NCBI GenBank assembly: GCA_012840135.1
Contig: DUMA01000014.1
Location: 1 to 64,000, forward strand
Source of the DNA: Thermoanaerobacterales bacterium
GTDB lineage: Bacteria > Bacillota > Thermosediminibacteria > Thermosediminibacterales > Tepidanaerobacteraceae
Direction: 5' to 3'
DNA length: 64,000 bases
The notes under the pieces are model-generated. The model was not told the DNA's origin. It searched no databases and was given only the letters and a program-made list of their open reading frames with translations. How positions within the stretch are numbered: the first letter of the stretch is position 1; each line of letters begins with the position of its first letter. The position numbers were made by a program, and so were the translations under genes. Shown here one piece after another: positions 60,796 through 64,000 of this stretch.

Positions 60796-61281
60796 TTATT
60801 GAAGTTTGTTAATTAAAGCCATTAAATCCGTTTTTGGTTCATCAGGTACCATGATGGCGGTCAACTCAACACCCATAGCATTCAGCTCCTTGAAAGCTTC
60901 AATCTCATCCTGAGTCACATTAATCGATCTTTTTATCTGCACGGTTCCCTCGCGATGCGCCATATTTCCTACATTTATCATCTTGATATTTACTCCAAGT
61001 TTGATTAAATCTATGGCGTCTTTTGGCCCTTTCAAGATTAAAAACACTCTTTCCGCATCATATTTGCCTGCCTTAATATTTGCCGCCGCTTTCTCTTTTG
61101 TGATGATAGAAGTATTTACACCGGGTGGAGCTACCATCCTGAGAGCACTTTTTTGCAGTTCGTTGTTGGCCACTTCATCATTGGCTACCATTATTCTGTT
61201 GATTTTCATGCTGTTGCACCAGAATGCGGCGACCTGACCATGAATCAAACGGTCGTCTATTCTGACATGAACAATTCCCAT
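60796..61281 (-). CDS. PTS EIIB, mannose/sorbose family
   Basis: Cytoplasmic phosphocarrier of 161 residues. His14 in RIDDRLIHGQVAAFW is the phosphorylation site. The length and VNIKMINVGNMAHREG region fit the EIIB-Man fold. GGAGGG precedes the ATG. It is separated from the EIID gene upstream by 205 bp that contain a terminator-like hairpin and an inverted-repeat insertion, unusual inside a PTS operon. Confidence 0.92.
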   Translation of the reverse strand: MGIVHVRIDDRLIHGQVAAFWCNSMKINRIMVANDEVANNELQKSALRMVAPPGVNTSIITKEKAAANIKAGKYDAERVFLILKGPKDAIDLIKLGVNIKMINVGNMAHREGTVQIKRSINVTQDEIEAFKELNAMGVELTAIMVPDEPKTDLMALINKLQ

Positions 61282-61302
61282 TATGCAATCCCTCCACTAA
61301 TT

Positions 61303-61427
61303 GGGGACATTCCTCCGCCTCCCCCAGAAAATGTAAAATGTGAAATGGAATATTGGAAGCGAGAATAGGACTAAATTGCACCTCAAACCTCTCACCTCAC
61401 AATTCGCACAGGAGGAGGTGTGTCCCC
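61303..61427. repeat. 125-bp inverted-repeat element, possible MITE/REP remnant
   Basis: GGGGACA-TT-CCTCC (61303-61315) at one end and GGAGG-AGGTG-TGTCCCC (61411-61427) at the other are inverted repeats with 95-100 bases between. The GGGGACA/TGTCCCC ends resemble the borders of short REP-like or transposase-associated repeats seen in clostridia. It interrupts the EIID-EIIB spacing. No ORF is inside. Confidence 0.5.
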
Positions 61428-61437
61428 TTTCCTTTAT

Positions 61438-61473
61438 AAGAAAAATGTTGCATCCGAATCGCTTCGGATGCAA
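61438..61473 (-). terminator. strong hairpin after EIID
   Basis: TTGCATCCGAA (61448-61458) pairs perfectly with TTCGGATGCAA (61463-61473), 11 pairs; on the minus strand CATTTTTCTT follows. It is a terminator or attenuator within the operon, downstream of the EIID stop. Confidence 0.8.
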
Positions 61474-61486
61474 AGTATCGATATAT

Positions 61487-62287
61487 TCAGCCTAATATTT
61501 TGAAGTTATAGCATATTATGGCTAAAAGTATCAGTAAAAATATGGCTTTAGTCGAATTCATGCCTTTCCTCCCAAGCAGCCAGTATACAAATGCGACCAA
61601 TCCTACAGGAATCAGAGCGGGCATTATTTGATTCAAAATATCCTGGAGTTTCATAGTAACTTCGCCAGATTTAAATACATAAGGCACATCCGCTCGAATA
61701 ACCGTGGGAATCAATGCGCCGATGACAGTCAGGCCCAGTATTGCGGCACCTTCGGTAATTTTTTGAATCGCACCGCCAAAAGAAGTCACCATCTTGGCTC
61801 CCTGCTGGTATCCAAGATTTATAAACCACCAGCGGATAACCCATCTAAAAATCATCCATAAAGTCCAAATCCAGATACCCAGAGTGTTTCCGTTTAAGGC
61901 CATGTAAGCCGCAATGGAACCGAAAACTGTTCCGGCAATAACGCCATAGATGGTATCGCCGACACCGGCAAAAGGTCCCATCAAACCGGTTTTAATACCC
62001 GTTATGGCGTCTTCCGCTTCTATCCCCTTTTCTTCTTCAATAGCCAGGTCGGCACCAATTATCAGATGCGCCATATCCGGTTCGGTGTTAAAAAATTGAA
62101 GATGTAGCTTTAAAGCTTTTATCAATTCTTCCTTTTCAGTATAAAATTTCTTTAATGCCGGCGTCAAAACATAACAGTAAGGCAAGCCCTGCATTCTTTC
62201 ATAGTTCCATCCGTACTGACCGGCAATCAACCAGCGCCAGTTTATCCTCCACAAATCTTTCTTTGTCAATTTTTTAGTCTCACTCAT
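61487..62287 (-). CDS. PTS EIID, mannose/sorbose family
   Basis: 266-residue membrane subunit. It begins KKLTKKDLWRINWRWLIAGQ, and the GIKTGLMGPFAGVGDTIYGV segment is the EIID family motif. Hydrophobic stretches fill the C-terminal half (LIPVGLVAFVYWLLGRKG). It overlaps the EIIC gene by 8 bp. It forms the membrane channel with EIIC. Confidence 0.94.
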   Translation of the reverse strand: MSETKKLTKKDLWRINWRWLIAGQYGWNYERMQGLPYCYVLTPALKKFYTEKEELIKALKLHLQFFNTEPDMAHLIIGADLAIEEEKGIEAEDAITGIKTGLMGPFAGVGDTIYGVIAGTVFGSIAAYMALNGNTLGIWIWTLWMIFRWVIRWWFINLGYQQGAKMVTSFGGAIQKITEGAAILGLTVIGALIPTVIRADVPYVFKSGEVTMKLQDILNQIMPALIPVGLVAFVYWLLGRKGMNSTKAIFLLILLAIICYNFKILG

Positions 62288-63050
62288 CTCCGCTCACACC
62301 CCCTCCGGCAATTGTCGCCCCAGCACTTTTATACTGAAAGTTGATAAGGGCCAGTGCAAAACCCGCCAGTGCTACGCCAACCATTGATACTTTCAAATAT
62401 GCAGCCAGGATAAAACCGATCAGCAGATAAGGAATGTACGTTTTCGAAGGCAGATATCTTAACAATATTGCCACACCGAGGGCAGGAAGTATGCCTCCTG
62501 CTACTTTCAATCCACCCATCAACCAGTCCGGGAATACTTTTAGAAGGTTCTGCACTATTGTAGATCCAAATATCAATGCCAGGAATACGGGGATAGCACG
62601 GGATAACCCCCATGGCAGCGCCCCTAACAGGTTCATTATTTCGATACCTCTGGTATTTCCTTCTTCGGCATATTTGTCCGCACGGTGTTGAAAATATGTG
62701 TTAGAGAACCTTGCTAAAACATCGAGCTGGACAAGGAACAATCCGATAGGCACCGCCAATCCCAGGGCAAATTCCAGACCCTTCCCCGATATAACCCCAA
62801 AAGCCGTTCCCAAAATAGCACCTGTTGTAAAATCCGGAATCGATGCACCACCGTAAGTTCCCACACCAAGAATCATCAACTGTAGTGTGGCGCCAACAAG
62901 TAGTCCCAATTTAACATCACCCAGAACCAAACCGGCAACAAACCCCGCTTGAATCGGTCTTCCCAATCCAATGTCCGGTCCCAGCATGTCGAGAATAGAA
63001 AAAAATGCGTACAAAGTCAACACAATGATTTGCCAGGCGCTGATTTCCAT
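62280..63050 (-). CDS. PTS EIIC, mannose/sorbose family
   Basis: 256-residue membrane channel subunit with about seven or eight hydrophobic segments. ALYAF-like LTLYAFFSILDMLGPDIGLG and GRPIQAGFVAGLVLGDVKLG are typical; GATLQLMILGVGTYGGASIPD follows. AAAGGAGGG precedes the ATG. A second AGGAGGTG sits 50 bases further upstream, opening a frame that overlaps this gene out of phase, which I do not consider real. Confidence 0.93.
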   Translation of the reverse strand: MEISAWQIIVLTLYAFFSILDMLGPDIGLGRPIQAGFVAGLVLGDVKLGLLVGATLQLMILGVGTYGGASIPDFTTGAILGTAFGVISGKGLEFALGLAVPIGLFLVQLDVLARFSNTYFQHRADKYAEEGNTRGIEIMNLLGALPWGLSRAIPVFLALIFGSTIVQNLLKVFPDWLMGGLKVAGGILPALGVAILLRYLPSKTYIPYLLIGFILAAYLKVSMVGVALAGFALALINFQYKSAGATIAGGGVSGDE

Positions 63051-63160
63051 TTAAAAATTTCCCTCCTTTTGTAAAAAATGATTGAATTATAACGACAATA
63101 AAATTTGTAAATTTCACCTCCTTGTCAAAATCCTGAATTCTTAGATTGTTTATTTATTAC

Positions 63161-63187
63161 AAAACTCAGGCGGAAAGGCTGAGTTTT
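63161..63187 (-). terminator. hairpin at the EIIA stop codon
   Basis: AAAACTCAG and CTGAGTTTT form a 9-bp stem that includes the EIIA stop. The flanking T-rich stretch on the minus strand supports partial termination or mRNA processing between EIIA and EIIC. The rest of the 63051-63160 gap holds only ribosome sites. Confidence 0.55.
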
Positions 63188-63599
63188 ATTCCTCCGGAAC
63201 GGAAGTCTCAATATCATTTATACTGATAATGCTATTCTTCCCCACCTGTTTTAATCTGTCTGTCAATTCTTTCAAAGGAATATGCCTGTTAATAAACGCG
63301 TCTAAAAGCATCGGCAAATTTACTCCACTCAGAATCTCTATTTTTTCATAACAGCCAAGGACTCCTAAAATTGCGGCATTGGTAGGTGTGCCGCCAAAAA
63401 GATCGGCCAGAATCAAGATCCCGTCTTCCTGATACAGTCTGGCACAAACCGATCTTATCCTTTTTTTCAGGCACTCCAGGCTTTCATCCGGTTCCAGCCC
63501 CAGAGCAACAACATTTTTTTGTTCTCCCATAATGAGTTTGCTTGTATTCAGCAGTTCTTCAGCCAATTTTCCGTGAGAAATTAGTATGATGCTTACCAA
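63186..63599 (-). CDS. PTS EIIA, mannose/sorbose family
   Basis: Cytoplasmic phosphocarrier of 137 residues. His9 in IILISHGKLAEELL is phosphorylated by HPr. ILILADLFGGTPTNAAILGV is the family-specific loop. It follows the ceramidase-like gene by 21 bp and precedes EIIC by 136 bp. With EIIB, EIIC and EIID it makes a complete mannose-type permease. Confidence 0.92.
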   Translation of the reverse strand: MVSIILISHGKLAEELLNTSKLIMGEQKNVVALGLEPDESLECLKKRIRSVCARLYQEDGILILADLFGGTPTNAAILGVLGCYEKIEILSGVNLPMLLDAFINRHIPLKELTDRLKQVGKNSIISINDIETSVPEE

Positions 63600-63620
63600 T
63601 TGCTGTGCCTCCCAATATTT

Positions 63621-64000
63621 TTAATATATTTTTTCTTCGATACTCAAGACCTGTTCTACAAGGACAGTTCCGGCTTCCGATGCAAACGGCGAGGCCCAGG
63701 CTTCGTATCCTCCCCTTTTCGCCTCTTCCGGTGTATAGACATAACCCAGATAATCGTTGGCATATCCGATGATAATAGGGTTTTTGCTGCGGGACTTTTG
63801 TTTTATTGAAAGACCGTATTCCACAAATAATTCTACCGGGAGGCCGATCAATTCCACATCGCCTATCTTTAATATTTGAATTTCTCCTGATAAATTTTTA
63901 CAAAGTTTTCCTGATTCTATCATTTTGACCGTTATATAAGCCCCCTGATAACGTGTGAATGCCAATCGAGTTTCGCTGAAAGGTCTTTTTTCTGCAATCG
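63621..64000 (-). CDS. neutral/alkaline ceramidase-like protein, C-terminal part (5' end beyond the window)
   Basis: The minus strand is open from the window edge (AEKRPFSETRLAFTRYQGAY) to the stop at 63621, about 126 residues. GLPVELFVEYGLSIKQKS, PIIIGYANDYLGYVYTPEE and AKRGGYEAWASPFASEAGTV match the end of the N-terminal domain of neutral/alkaline non-lysosomal ceramidase family proteins. In PTS neighbourhoods such proteins probably act on glycoside substrates or sugar amides rather than on ceramide. It is 21 bp upstream of EIIA, so it is in the same operon. Confidence 0.75.
   Translation of the reverse strand, partial: IAEKRPFSETRLAFTRYQGAYITVKMIESGKLCKNLSGEIQILKIGDVELIGLPVELFVEYGLSIKQKSRSKNPIIIGYANDYLGYVYTPEEAKRGGYEAWASPFASEAGTVLVEQVLSIEEKIY

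Noticed and set aside
62917-63117. GTG-started frame overlapping EIIC out of phase, with AGGAGGTG before it
   Set aside because: It runs inside the EIIC coding region, which has clear PTS motifs and its own ribosome site; the extra site is noted only.

Overview
The window looks like chromosome from a spore-forming, anaerobic, probably thermophilic Firmicute of the Thermoanaerobacterales/Clostridia type. The support is an SspI-type spore protein gene, strong AGGAGG-type ribosome sites with frequent GTG and TTG starts, lipobox-type substrate-binding proteins, several PTS operons, a tungsten-type aldehyde:ferredoxin oxidoreductase, and a CBS-type manganese pyrophosphatase. The species assignment is inference. 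No rRNA, tRNA or CRISPR array was seen.

Layout. 1-7 kb: an oligopeptide-type ABC permease and binding protein, a histidine ammonia-lyase, and an IS1182-type element with intact ends but a nonsense-broken transposase. 7-11 kb: mobB, CBS-pyrophosphatase, a small peptidoglycan-binding protein, two small MDW-starting proteins, an unexplained structured element, and sspI. 10.8-17.5 kb: a branched-chain amino acid type ABC operon (livKHMGF order) preceded by a gamma-glutamyl hydrolase and a D-threonine-aldolase-like enzyme. 17.5-28 kb: CorA, an SDR, a diguanylate cyclase, an RNA methyltransferase, an ERCC4-family nuclease, decayed HEPN/MNT genes, a Cof-type phosphatase, superoxide dismutase with a detached C-terminal copy, HicAB, and a ZIP transporter. 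28-32 kb: an ascorbate-type PTS (EIIC, EIIB) under a BglG-type regulator carrying the EIIA domain. 33-38 kb: a symporter plus CoA-transferase operon and a DMT exporter.

39.3-50.4 kb is the most distinctive region. A five-gene FAD/Fe-S dehydrogenase complex, an Asp/Glu-racemase-family enzyme, a second FAD oxidase-like paralogue, a sodium symporter and an aldehyde:ferredoxin oxidoreductase surround a sigma-54 activator. Its N-terminus is a dinucleotide-binding Rossmann domain followed by PAS, AAA+ and Fis-type HTH. Good -24/-12 promoters precede both gene blocks. I infer a regulon for uptake, racemisation and oxidation of an amino or imino acid, with electrons passed to Fe-S carriers and an aldehyde handled by AOR.

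50.3-55.6 kb: a TetR-controlled MacB/HlyD-type efflux operon whose regulator probably starts at AUU, with a palindromic operator and a tandem duplication of about 79 bp. 55.7-58.1 kb: an AlbA_2/HATPase protein and an MFS transporter. 58.2-64 kb: a mannose-family PTS operon with two SIS-domain paralogues, a Gfo/Idh/MocA dehydrogenase and a ceramidase-like protein cut by the window edge. An inverted-repeat insertion of about 125 bp splits this operon.
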